NCBI RefSeq assembly: GCF_027244095.1
Contig: NC_069660.1
Location: 281,378,863-281,442,862, forward strand
Length of the DNA stretch: 64,000 nucleotides
Direction of reading: 5' to 3'
Source of the DNA: Hemicordylus capensis
Taxonomy: Eukaryota > Chordata > Lepidosauria > Squamata > Cordylidae
The translations under genes and the position numbers were made by a program. The first letter of the stretch is position 1, and every line of letters starts with the position of its first letter. Below the pieces are notes generated by a model. That model was given only the letters and a program-made list of their open reading frames with translations. It was not told where the DNA came from and did not search any database. This document shows, in pieces, positions 1 to 9,857 of the stretch.

Positions 1-240
1 TCCATATCTGGGATGGCCAGGCCAGGCCATCCCACCACCTCTGCCTCCCGCTTGGTCGGGCCGCCGCTGCCTCTCATACCTGGGATGGCCTGGCCAGGCC
101 AGGCCAGGCCGTCCCACACCTCTGCCTCCCGCTTGGTTGGACCGCAACTGCTGCTGCTGCCGCCTCTCATACCTGGGATGGCCTGACCAGGCCAGGTCGC
201 CCCACCACCTCCCACCAGGTTGGGCCTCCGCCTCCCAGCA
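1..240. repeat. GC-rich minisatellite, about three units
   Basis: Three imperfect units begin near 1, 72 and 164 with TACCTGGGATGGCC-like sequence, followed by GGCCAGGCC repeats and a CCTCTGCCTCCCGCTTGG segment. Unit lengths differ (about 71 and 92 bases) because of internal GGCCA and CTG slippage. The array is cut by the window start, so its true length is unknown. Confidence 0.75.
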
Positions 241-394
241 ACCAGCCAAGGCCACCTCCTCTAGCCGTTTTGTGGCCTGGCCCCACCGTTGCCGTTTTTT
301 CTTTCCCCTCAACTCTTGCTGGGTCCAGGAACTCTCGCAATGTGTCACGAGAGTTCCGCTGCCAAATTCAGGACACGCACCGGCTAAGAGAATT

Positions 395-447
395 AATTAT
401 ATAGATAAGATGGTCACTTGTCCCCAAAGGGCCCACAATCTAAAATG
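395..447 (-). repeat. LINE 3'-end-like repeat fragment
   Basis: The text around TCCCCAAAGGGCCCACAATC is the reverse complement of the block ending GTGAGCCCTCTGGGGACAGG seen on the plus strand near 34480. The same family occurs on the minus strand at 56505-56745. It looks like an L2-type 3' UTR fragment. Confidence 0.5.
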
Positions 448-449
448 TG

Positions 450-646
450 ACTACATGTGAGCACTGTAAGATATCCCCCTTATGGGACCACTCCCTCCCT
501 GGCATCTCTAGATAGGGCTGATAGGGTTACAGATACTCTTGTCTGTAACCTTGGAAAAGCTATTGCCTCTCTGTGTAGACAATGCTGAGCATGATGGATC
601 AATGGTCTGACTCAGTATAGGGCAGTTTCCTATGTTCCTGTGAACC
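450..646 (+). repeat. 5S-derived SINE, 5'-truncated
   Basis: The sequence starts within the 5S-like head (GTGAGCACTGTAAGATAT) and continues through the shared SINE body to the tail GACTCAGTATAGGGCAG...CCTATGTTCC. The body matches the fuller copies at 32457, 63237 and 18424. The 5' half of the head is missing. Confidence 0.8.
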
Positions 647-1365
647 TCCAAGCATTTCCCCACCTTTCCTCCACTTAGCTGCTGGCTCTGGAAGCACTTG
701 TGGCAGACCTCCTGCTGGCATTACTGCCATTGGGACCAGCATCCAGGTAAAGGAATGGGAGGGTGGAAGATTGATGGCAGGGGGCTTGGGGGCTATCTGA
801 GTGAGCTGGAGGATGGACTGGGCCCAATTAGTTTCCTGATGACACCACTGGGGGCATGTCCAATTTGATTGTTACTGGGCATGAAATAAAGCATACTGGC
901 TGACATCTTGACTAAATTACTTAGAGGAAGTCCCATTAAAATTAAGTAGTCCTTTAGAGTAACTCCTGAGAAGTACTATTGAGTAGCTTAGTATGCATGT
1001 CATCCACTGTTTTTTGAGTTTGATGTGAAGTTGTTTCTAATGGGGAGTCTATACCATGGTGGTGGTGAAAGTGGTGTTATTGTCCTATCAATATATGTTT
1101 GACTATGCCTGGCTATAGAGCACTTACGCTACGTATTACACTTTTTCTTTCAGAAGCTCACCTGACATGAGTGTCGCAGGCAGTTTCCCACTCAGTCAGT
1201 AAGGTTCAAATGGCATATTATGTGGTATTGCTTTCAATTTTTGTTTCCGTTTGTTTTGAGTTGATTTTTATTGTATTTTATTGGCAGCTGCTTCAAGTAG
1301 CAATGTGCTGGAGGGACACACTGATGTCCATGTGCCTGCCAATGAGGACACATGACACTATATTA
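646..1365. other. Unassigned sequence
   Basis: I see no recognisable gene, repeat family or strong inverted repeat here. Short ORFs are in AT-rich text and lack familiar motifs. Confidence 0.4.
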
Positions 1366-1632
1366 ATAGAATCGTAGGCAGTTGAAATTGGAACGTACTG
1401 TGAAGGTCTTCAAGTCCAACCCTTTGCTTAGTCAAGGATTCTGTTACTAGGGATATGCATGAACCAAGGTTCATGAACCGATGTGCATGAACAGAGGTTC
1501 ATGCACTGGTTCGGTGCTGTAGGGATGGGAGCAGTGAGCGGGATCTTTTTAAAAAGTGGAGAACAGTCCTTACCTGCTCTCCGCTGCCTTGGTTCATGCA
1601 CATCCCTATCTGCTACAGCAATCCTAAAGAAC
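1366..1632 (-). repeat. CR1-like LINE 3' end, split by a hAT MITE
   Basis: AGAATCGTAG...GGTCTTCAAGTCCAACC is the reverse complement of the classic CR1 3' UTR (GGTTGGACT...GATTCTATG). The CR1 text is interrupted at 1448-1608 and appears to resume with ACAGCAATCCTAAAG, as expected for the continuing CR1 sequence. Confidence 0.6.
1448..1608. mobile_element. hAT MITE, 161 bp
   Basis: Terminal inverted repeats are TAGGGATATGCATGAACCAA and its partner ending GGTTCATGCACATCCCTA. It is flanked by an 8-bp target duplication, TCTGTTAC (1440-1447) and TCTGCTAC (1609-1616), 7 of 8 identical, as hAT transposases produce. It has no coding capacity. Related ends occur at 4033, 6898 and 57451. Confidence 0.85.
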
Positions 1633-2105
1633 TGCATAATTTTTGAATGAAACTTGGAGAGAAGGGAGGCAGAACTGGATTCACTTCAGTATAGGAAAAC
1701 CTTACTTCAGTCCTAAGCCCATAGTTTTTATACCTGACTGTCAGGTATAAAATGTGATGACTAATGACATCTTGCAGGTAAATGTTGGAAAGACAGAGGT
1801 TATTCTAATTGGCATTTCCTGCCAGCTAAAACAACGGTATAGCAGTATAGAATGCTTTCAGCTATATCAGAGAATCCTCTCAAATCACTGCAACAATAGA
1901 CACACTGTTCCACATACCCTTGAGTTTCTTCAAGAATGACTGGAAACCACAGCTTCTTTAGGCTTCTCAGTCACAGCTTCTCAAGAATTCAGCTTTTTAA
2001 GGTTTGATTTCCCTCATGTGCTAAAATATTGCACAATTATATACACTTTGTTCCTGCGCCTTAGACTTTCGTGTAATATATAAGCTGCATTTCAAAACTC
2101 TAGAG
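1633..2105. other. Unassigned sequence
   Basis: No gene or known repeat family is recognised. The text is AT-rich with short ORFs only. Confidence 0.35.
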
Positions 2106-2240
2106 CAGTGTTTCCTAACCAGGGTTCCTCCAGGTCTTGCTGAACTACAACTCCCAGCATCCCCAGCCACAATAAATTGTAGCTGGGGTGATGGGAGTTC
2201 TAGTTGAGCAACATCTGGAAGAACCCTGGTTGGCAACCTG
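2106..2240. mobile_element. Palindromic hAT MITE
   Basis: A 135-bp foldback runs from CAGTGTTTCCTAACCAGGG to CCCTGGTTGGCAACCTG, with the familiar core CTACAACTCCCAGCAT. The flanks are CTCTAGAG and CTCTATAC, an imperfect 8-bp duplication (6 of 8) at a typical hAT target. Sister copies are at 4209, 30847 and 63090. Confidence 0.8.
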
Positions 2241-2584
2241 CTCTATACTATTGATATTTGCAAGTCCACATCAGGAGTCAGCATTGTTGTCAGCTGCCAA
2301 GGGCCCAGGATCCTCCTAAGGGCTTGCTACTGATCTAATCTCTGAGGCTACCTCTGTGCTTATAATCCTCACGGCACAGCAATTTTCTTGGGGTCTATCC
2401 AGGTAAGAGGTATAAGGTAGGAGGTATACCCATTCCTTTTGCAGCTGGAAGACATAGATATACAGCCATGCTGGCAGGAGAGATTTGTATTAACTTATAA
2501 GGAAACTTGAAATCTGATTAATTGTGGATTAAGCATTGGGCTCCATGTGAGAAGCATAATCACTGTTTGGACACTACAGGAATT

Positions 2585-2860
2585 TGCATTACAATGCCAC
2601 TGAAGAAGGCCTGATATAAGCTGAAACGTGTCTGGCGAAAGTGAATACATTTGGCGAAAGTGAATACATTTGTGGACTCTTATGAACACCAGGGTCCTAT
2701 AAGACTCAGAACCTATTGGACTATCAGATTCAAGAACCTGAACTTTCTTGTATTCACATTAAACTATTATTTATTGAGAAACTTGCTGTATGAAAGACTG
2801 TTTTGCAAGTTCTCATTTTTCTTGTATATTGATATTGGTGGTTCCAATGGTCAGATTGAT
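2585..2860 (+). repeat. Possible Penelope-like terminal fragment with 19-bp tandem duplication
   Basis: CTGAAGAAGGCCTGATATAAGCTGAAACGTGTCTGG resembles, in separate short blocks, the GAAACGTGTC-containing ends seen in vertebrate Penelope-like elements; this is from memory and weak. Directly visible is a perfect tandem duplication of GGCGAAAGTGAATACATTT near 2634-2672. No ORF of the family is recognised. Confidence 0.25.
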
Positions 2861-4032
2861 TGTACAATTTATGTATTTTCATGGATATGATTTGTTATTA
2901 GGTGATATGTATTGTTAGTATTTATGCGTCATAAGAGCATATTTATTAAATATCCAATTGTTCCATCCCATATTTTAATGAATATTAGACATTTCTACTA
3001 TTTGCAGCTTTGACAGTTTTTGCCATCCTCTATGCATATATATCTTTTCAAATTGCAGTTTTAAGGTGGTTTGACAGTGGTGGGTTCTTTTGGTTGGTTT
3101 TAGGAAGTATAAGGTTATATTGGGAATAAGACCTTATAGCTGCCAAACCCCTCCACTTACCTGTATCTGGGCTCCATGTGGCACTAACAATGCAGGACAG
3201 CTCTGATTGTGTTGGCTGCCCAGATCATGTGCTTACTTCCCATCCAGTTCCATCCAGATACAGGCTTCTGAGGATGTTGGGAATGCTCAGTTTCATATGG
3301 GTAAAGGCAATCCCATTTGGGTTGTGTGTTTTTTAAATGGTTAACTCTGGTGTTTTTATCCCTTCTGTTAATATCACCCCATAGCAGTGACTGTCATTCC
3401 ATGAACATCTTCCTCCCTATGACAACCAGCCAATGTCAACCTACATTTAAAAACCTGATCTTGACTGCTTTGTAATGTGGAAAATGGGAGATGGACTCTT
3501 TGATCCAGCAGTTCTCTTCTGGTGTGTGTGTGTGATTAAGTTCTATTTTTAGATGGTGCTCAAATTGGTCTTCCACTTTGGGGCAGTGATCTTCACTATT
3601 TTTCAAGCAGGAACCACTTTGGCAAAAAACCTCCAGTGTGAGAGCCCTTTTCCACTGTGCTGACGTCTGCACAGTACTAAGCTTCTCTCAGTGCTGGCAG
3701 GGCCATTAAGAGAGATGGAGCCCTTTCTTTAGAGCTTGGTGGGGAAAGTGATGCGAAGGGCTACACTTCCCAGCTTTCAAGATGATGCGGTGGCTCAAGA
3801 GGGCTCCATTTTCCTTAAAGCTGCAAAGCACAGCATTGCATGGTGAGAATGATCATCTTGGTATGATGCCAGGGGGACTGTGCAGAGTGTTCAGCTTTGA
3901 TCAAAGCTTCACATAGACCCAATAAACAACTAGTTAGAGAACCAACTTATGGTTGATGGGGGTCGCCACTGGTCCCAGGGCCTTACAATGAAGAACACCA
4001 GCCTAGAACCATTCAGTGTCATTTTTGAAAGC
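2861..4032. other. Unassigned AT-rich sequence
   Basis: I see no gene. There is a short (GT)n run near 3523 and otherwise no clear repeat family. Confidence 0.35.
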
Positions 4033-4208
4033 TAGGAGTGTGCACGAACTGTTTGATGCTGAACTGGTTCACCATGAACTGGGCTGGTTCGGTGGCTCAA
4101 TTGTGAACCAAACCAGGGGCAGTTCAGTCCGTGATCGAACTGGACTGGTTTCAGTGTCAAATGCGTGGCTGGGGGCAACAGTGAGAGAAGTGGTTAAAGG
4201 GCTGTCAC

Positions 4209-4344
4209 CAGTGTTCACTCTAACAGGGATTCCCAGATGTTGTTGACTACAACTCCCAGAATCTCCAAGCAAAAGCCATTGTAGCTGGGGATTCAGGGAG
4301 TTGTAGTCAACAATATCTGAGAATCCCTGTTAGAGGGAACACTG
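4209..4344. mobile_element. Palindromic hAT MITE
   Basis: The foldback starts CAGTGTTCACTCTAACAGGG and ends CCCTGTTAGAGGGAACACTG with near-perfect arms, and has the core CTACAACTCCCAGAATC. The flanks GCTGTCAC and ACTAGCAC match only 5 of 8. It lies inside the 4033-6052 element. Confidence 0.8.
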
Positions 4345-4732
4345 ACTAGCACTGCTGTCTACCCACCCTGCCGCAGCCCAGGCATGCATGAAGCCTCTTT
4401 TACCAAGCCACCTGCACAGTGATGGCACAATTCCGGCCTCCAGGCATTCACGGAGTTGCGAACTGTGCTTCTGTGCATATGGCTTGCTAAAAGAGGCATC
4501 ATGTGTGCTTGGGCTGCACTGGGTGGGGAGAGTGGCCGTGCTGGCAGCCACTCCAGGCAGGTAAGGCACTTTAACCACCTCCCTGGCCATCCCCCTTGCT
4601 GCCCCTTAGAGATTCTGAGGAACCCCATCCCTTTACTTGTAAAGGGGAATCATCATTGGATTCCATTAAAAGTAAATCCACACTCAAACCACTGAACTGG
4701 TTCAGTCCTACCCACACCAGGAGCTTGAGAAC

Positions 4733-5789
4733 CAGAGGCGTATCTAGGGAAAATAGCGCCTAGGGCAAGCACTGAAATTGCGCCCCCTGTCCAAACATTT
4801 GACACCCATCTTTCAGATAACTTTGTATAAAATTGTATTTTGACTCATTAATCTTTTAATATTTCAAAAACTATTTAGCAGTGGACGTAGCCCAACCAAA
4901 AAATGCTGGAAGACAACAAATTTCAGTATGCTGGGGCGCATGAAATACCCAAATACTATGTGGAGGTGTACTTGGGAAACTAAACAGAAGTGCCTGTCTA
5001 ATTCTCTACTATGCATTGTAGCATAACTATTTCATACGTTTTAGAAATAAATGGAGAATTTGACTTTTCCCAGATACTCTGAAAATAATTAAAGGATGTG
5101 CAGAGTAAACTGTGTCACCGCTTAGAATATATTCTAGTATTTCAGAAAGACAGTGGAAATGAGAGAAATAGAGCAAGAAACTACCAGTAGGCCTTAATAC
5201 TAAGGATTTCACACTGATTCAAAGACAAACTCACAATTAATAGCCGTATTATTAAGAGCCATATTATTAAGACATCACATTTTACTCACTTATCACAAGA
5301 AGCAAAGTAAGAGCAAATGAATACAATCCTAGCTCATAAGCTTCAGCTCAGTATTCACAAGCCCTGATTCTCTGTACATAGTGCCAATCTGAATATGTGT
5401 TCATTGACATATATCTGTGTGTGTGTGTATAAAATTACCTGTAGCCCCTTTGGGGGGCTTCCTAAAGGCCGGGGGGGGGGTCTGCAAAGGTTCCTCCTCC
5501 TCCTGCTGGCCTCTAGGGCCTCACAGGGACCATTTGAACATGTGCTGTGGCCATTTTTAAAAATAATTGTTTTTTAAAAAATGGCCACTGAAAACAAAAT
5601 GGCCACCGCGCATGCTCAAATGGCCTCTGTGTGGCCTGGCATAGCCTAGTACCTCACAGAGGCCATTTGAGCATGCGTGGTGGCCATTTTGTTTTCAGCA
5701 GCCTTTTATTTTTAATTTTTTTAAAATGACACCCCCCTTCAAGTGGCGCCCGGGGCACATGCCCTGCCTGCCCCACCCTAGATACGCCC
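4733..5789. mobile_element. hAT-like element nested in 4033-6052
   Basis: The left end CAGAGGCGTATCTAGGG pairs with the right end CCCTAGATACGCCCCTT. The flanks TTGAGAAC and TTGAGCCC match 6 of 8. It lacks a recognisable transposase. Inside, 5591-5632 and 5656-5697 form a long inverted repeat around AAAATGGCCACC...GGTGGCCATTTT, next to a poly-G run at 5471. Confidence 0.65.
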
Positions 5790-6052
5790 CTTTTGAGCCC
5801 CTTTAACCACCTCCCTTGCCACCTTGCTGGCCACCCCTTAGAGATTCCAATGACCCCCACCCCTTTACTTATAAAGGGTAATCCTCACCAAATCTCCCTT
5901 TACAAGTACAGGCATGCTCGAACCGCCAAACTGGTTCAATCAAACAGACTGGACTGAACCGACCAAACTGGTTCGGCAACATTTTCTGAATTCAAATCGG
6001 AATTTGAACTGAACTGTGGTTTTTGTTTGTTTGTGCACATCCCTAATGAAAG

Positions 6053-6897
6053 CACCCTTAGATTAATTAAAACTGTGTTTGTTGTTATGTGTTGGGGTCT
6101 TAGATCTTTTCCATAAGGATTTTTCCATTAAATTAGAAGATTAAGAAAGAAGGAACAACATGCGAAGACAAGCACATTCAACATATATCTGGTATTTTCA
6201 GAAGTTATTTGTCACCTTCTGAGCCATGCTGCAAACTCCACTTAGAAAACCGTTTTGTAAATCCTGCCTTATTAACAGTTGCTGAGGCAGCCTACCATTT
6301 TCACTTATTTGGCATCAGAAAAAAAGGTTTCTTGATTTGATCAAGCTGTTTTGAAGGAAGCTGGAAATATATTTGTTAGCTACACAGAAGAGGCAAATCA
6401 ATAAAGTATATTCCAAAGTGCACCTGAGACCCTTTTGCACAGCTGGTAGCTTCTACCTTAACTGTAAAAGGTTGGTTAGATTAGTGTCCAAATAAGTAAA
6501 CTTTGCAATGGGATCTGCAAAAAAAAAGAAAAGAAAAAAAAAGGGAAAAAAGGGTCTTTCAAAAAATTGAATTTTGGTTGGAAGATAAAACACATAATCG
6601 GTCTTGCAGAGTGATAGAATTGGCTAAATATGTTGCACTTTGCATTTTTAAAGAGCTAAGTCCAACAGAAGGCTCACAGATAGACAGCATCTTAGAGGTG
6701 CTTTAGATGCCCCTTTTATCCATGCTGTCCACATTGCAGATCCTGGAACAAGGCTTAACTCTGAGGCCTTTAGGGCTTTCTCACACTATTGCTGTTACTA
6801 CTCAATTGTTCTTTGTGCTGAAGATATAGCAGAGTATTTGTAATATACAGTAAATGAGCATTCTAGCCAATGTAGTGTTTACAATCACATTGCAAAT
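6053..6897. other. Unassigned sequence
   Basis: There is no gene or recognised repeat. An A-rich run with AAAAGAAAAG lies near 6518-6550. Confidence 0.35.
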
Positions 6898-7128
6898 AGG
6901 GATACGCATGAACCTGTTCAGAGGCCCTTTTACGGGCCTACGAACAGGTTCGAACACTGGAAGGTTTGAAGGCTCGGAGGCAAGGTGTTTGTGTCAGACT
7001 TTAAGGGTGGGGGAGGGTGCACTTACCCCTATCTGTCCCCTCTTTGGCCAGAAGTACCTGGTGTGCATGCCTGCCCAACGTGCATCCGCGCATGCTTGAG
7101 AATAAGCATTTTATGTGGGGCTGCCTTT
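6898..7128 (+). mobile_element. hAT MITE left end, right side lost
   Basis: It begins TAGGGATACGCATGAACC like the 1448 element. A hairpin lies just inside: GAACCTGTTC (6910-6919) pairs with GAACAGGTTC (6942-6951), with an inner GGCCC/GGGCC stem. The element is cut where a LINE 3' end starts at about 7129. Confidence 0.6.
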
Positions 7129-7771
7129 GAAAATGGTCCAGAAACTGCAGCTGGTACAAAATGGGGCAGCAAGATTATTAACCAGGATTGGATGTTTTGA
7201 GCATATTATGCCAGTGCTTTGCCAGCTGCACTGGCTCCCAGTCCGTTTCAGAGCCCAATTCAAAGTGCTGCTTTTAACCTTTAAAGCCCTAAATGGCTTG
7301 GGACTGGGTTGCCTGAGAAAGCGCCTTGTTCCGTATGTCCCTACCCAAACCTTAAGATCTTTTTTGGATGCCCTCCTCCGGGTGGCTCTGCCAAACCAAG
7401 TGAGGCAGGTTGCTACCAGGGAAAGGGTCTTTTCGGTGGTGCACTCCATTTATGTAATAGCCTTCCCAGTGAGGTTCGCCTGGCTTCATCACTTTGTTCT
7501 TTAAGATGCCAAGTAAAGACCTTTTTGTTCACCATGGCCTTTTATATTCTGGTTTTCAATTTTGATTTGTTTTCTAATTAATTTTAAAATGAGTTTTTAA
7601 GCTGCTTTGTATTGTATTTTGTGTTTTATTTTCACCTTTTTTTGTCTGATGATTTTAGATTGTGAGCCCTTTGGGGACAGGAGACCATTTTTCTTTGTAA
7701 ACCACTTTGTGAATTTTGGTTGAAGAGCAGTATATAAATGTAGTAGTAGTAGTAGTAGAAGAAGAAGAATG
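7129..7771 (+). mobile_element. L2-type LINE, 5'-truncated C-terminus and 3' UTR
   Basis: The 7115-7504 frame encodes LQLVQNGAARLLTRIG, LHWLPVRFRAQFKVLL and FKALNGLGLGCL, the conserved C-terminal region after the reverse transcriptase in L2-clade ORF2. The 3' UTR has GATTGTGAGCCCTTTGGGGAC and GCAGTATATAAATG and ends in a (TAG)n(AAG)n tail at about 7740-7770. The catalytic domains are absent. A second reading frame (7309-7581) carries the continuation, so at least one frameshift has accumulated. Confidence 0.8.
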
Positions 7772-7892
7772 TGTTATTTGTTTTTATTGTATGTTTTAAC
7801 CTCTGTTGTGAGCCACCCAGAGAACAATTTGTTATGGGGCGGCTAACAAATAAAGATTATTTGTTTGTTTGTTTATTTATTTATTTATTTAG
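7772..7892 (+). repeat. LINE 3' tail
   Basis: GTGAGCCACCCAGAGAAC, GGGGCGGCTAACAAATAAAG and a (TTTG)n(TTTA)n run form a short L2/CR1-type 3' terminus abutting the previous element. Confidence 0.6.
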
Positions 7893-7930
7893 TTCCTTTC
7901 AAACATTCTAATTAACATTTGGGGAGGGAT

Positions 7931-8573
7931 TGATGCTCACATGCTTTGCATGCAGAAGGTCCCAGTGTTAACTCCTGCTATCTTCAGATAGGCCGAGTTG
8001 GTGTATCTACCAAGGCAGGGATGTGGAAGGGGCATGGATCTTGGACACCTCCAAAGAGTCAGGAGCTCAGCTGGCTCCAAACTGGAATCTACAAGAGTTG
8101 GGTTTAGCAACATAGGGCAGGTGTTGCTCCAGCATCCTTTTGAAGAAGACTGCCATTTTTTTAAATGGCTGCTGCCCGGCAGAGTGAGTTCACCTCTCCT
8201 CTTCCCTAAGAAAGGATCTGTTTCTTAAAGGGACCATGCTTAATATTTTAAGTGCTGGCTGTGGCAGCACTGAGGGGGCCTCTTCTAAAGTTGTAAGTTC
8301 TAAAGTTGGTAAGTCCTCCAAGGCAGAGAATGAAGGCAGTGTTATGTCCCTGGGTTTTGCTGCAGCTGCTGGTTCTAGTTGTGTGGGGAGTTCTGGTAGT
8401 GCATCATCATCTAGGGTCTGGGTTATGGGGTCCTCCCATCTTGTCTCATCTCCTGGATTGTCTGCCTCATCCTTCAATTGTGGGGTCCTGGATCTAGTGT
8501 CATAACATCAAGCAGGTCTGGGAAAGACCCTTGTCTGAAACCCTGACTCAGTATAAAGTAGCTTCATGTGTTC
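7931..8573 (+). repeat. tRNA-headed SINE split by an insertion
   Basis: The left part (7931-7992) is GCTTTGCATGCAGAAGGTCC...CAGATAGG, the 3' side of the tRNA-like head. The right part (about 8517-8573) resumes exactly in the shared body with TCTGGGAAAGACCC and runs to GACTCAGTATAAAG...TTC. About 520 bases of other DNA lie between them. Confidence 0.7.
7993..8516 (-). mobile_element. Unclassified ~520-bp insertion inside a SINE
   Basis: The SINE breakpoints define the insertion well. On the minus strand it holds a 95-codon open frame (8477-8190) rich in Asp, Glu, Leu and Pro, with no domain I recognise. The right edge reads CATCAAGCAGG and the left flank ends CAGATAGG, so any target duplication is no longer than AGG. 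I see no long terminal inverted repeats. It could be a solo terminal repeat or a non-autonomous element; I cannot classify it. Confidence 0.5.
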
Positions 8574-9855
8574 ACATGGAGAGGAAGGCTTGTAGTGTCA
8601 GACTTCACTCCCAGATGATGTTCATTTGTTAAAGCTTCCATACAAAAGCAGGGTTCCTGATCATTCTGAAAGAACTGTCAGGCTTTTTACGGATGCTCTA
8701 ATGCATACACAGAGGCTGAGAGGTGGAAGCTGCCACAGCAATGCCATTGCTCCTGCATGCATTGATTCCACCCATCTTGAACATATTTAAGGGCCTTCTG
8801 GCTTCTTCCTCTTATGGCCAACCCTCCCTCTTCCTATGGCATCAACTGCCCACTATAGATGTGAGTAATTGTGACCTGAGAGATATGTGGTGCAATATAA
8901 TATCCTTATGTTCATGCACCTGACTTATTAGAGTCAGGGTTCAGATATGGCATGCCGTTATGGAATACAAATGAGAATAAATGCGCAGATGAATTGTTAT
9001 ATTCTCTCCAGCTCTGTCAGTGAGTCAATAAAAAAGTGGAGTGTCTTGACTGCCCTGCATTCAGAGGGGGGAAGTTTAATTAATCACAAGTCTGTCCCAG
9101 AGGGTGTATTTGGTCCTGAGGGGTACAAAGGAGATTTCTATTAAACATTTTGCTTAATCTCCTTTGTGCATTTACTTGACATATTAAAAGCCTTGGTGGA
9201 CCCAGGCGAATTTGTCATTGCCACCCAATGCAAGTTTAAGTGCCCTGGTTGCACAAGGAAGTATCTCATGTAAAATGGTTTCCCTGATCATAAACGTATT
9301 AAATCCTTGGAAAATAACCGCACCGATGCCACTGACATGTAGAATTCTATCAGCACTCACTCTCCAACCCTGCCTCCTGCAGCTGTAATAAGATACACCT
9401 TCCACACATTTGGATTGCCCTGGATCTATTGACCTGAATCTCCCACAGGCCTAGCAAAAGAATCAGGAAAGGGATGCTGGCATGATGCTAGTTGCACCAT
9501 TATTCCACCTCAAAAGCAATTTAACTGCGTTGGGACAAGTGCTGTCTGCTTGCAACTGTTTGCCTGTTCTTGGACATTTTGCTTTCCTTGCCCTGCCCCT
9601 ATGTAAACCTTTCCTTTGGTCTGAAACCTGCTCTGGATTCCTTCCTCCAATTCCTTCCAGTTTGCTTTTCTCTTGCCCGTCATTCTTCTCTGGGTGTTTC
9701 TGAATACAGTTCTATCTTGCCTCTGTTTTAGTCGACTGTCCTTTGCCTCCTGCTTGGACATGTCTGAGCCATAGATCAGTTCCTGCCATGCCTTCTCCCC
9801 AGCAATCATCCTGTAAAGGATGGCTTCACATATCATGCCGAACCTTGGCTTGGCA
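8574..9855. other. Unassigned sequence
   Basis: No gene is recognised. The minus-strand frame 9510-9836 (108 codons) is rich in Gln and Lys but has no motif I know and is flanked by nothing gene-like. A short AGTCAGGGTT block near 8931 is not diagnostic. Confidence 0.35.
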
Positions 9856-9857
9856 AA

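Larger units (their letters stand above)
4033..6052. mobile_element. hAT non-autonomous element, nested composite
   Basis: The left end is TAGGAGTGTGCACGAACTG and the right end is TTTGTGCACATCCCTA. The flanks TTGAAAGC and ATGAAAGC form a 7-of-8 target duplication. The interior is rich in CTGGTTC/GAACCAG blocks and carries two further elements, 4209-4344 and about 4733-5789. Text at 4560-4720 (CTTTAACCACCTCCC..., CCCCTTAGAGATTC) is repeated at 5797-5950, so either the element is internally duplicated or two copies are fused. No transposase ORF is present. Confidence 0.75.

Noticed and set aside
8190-8477. 95-codon minus-strand frame as a host exon
   Set aside because: It lies entirely inside an insertion that splits a SINE, so it belongs to that insert.
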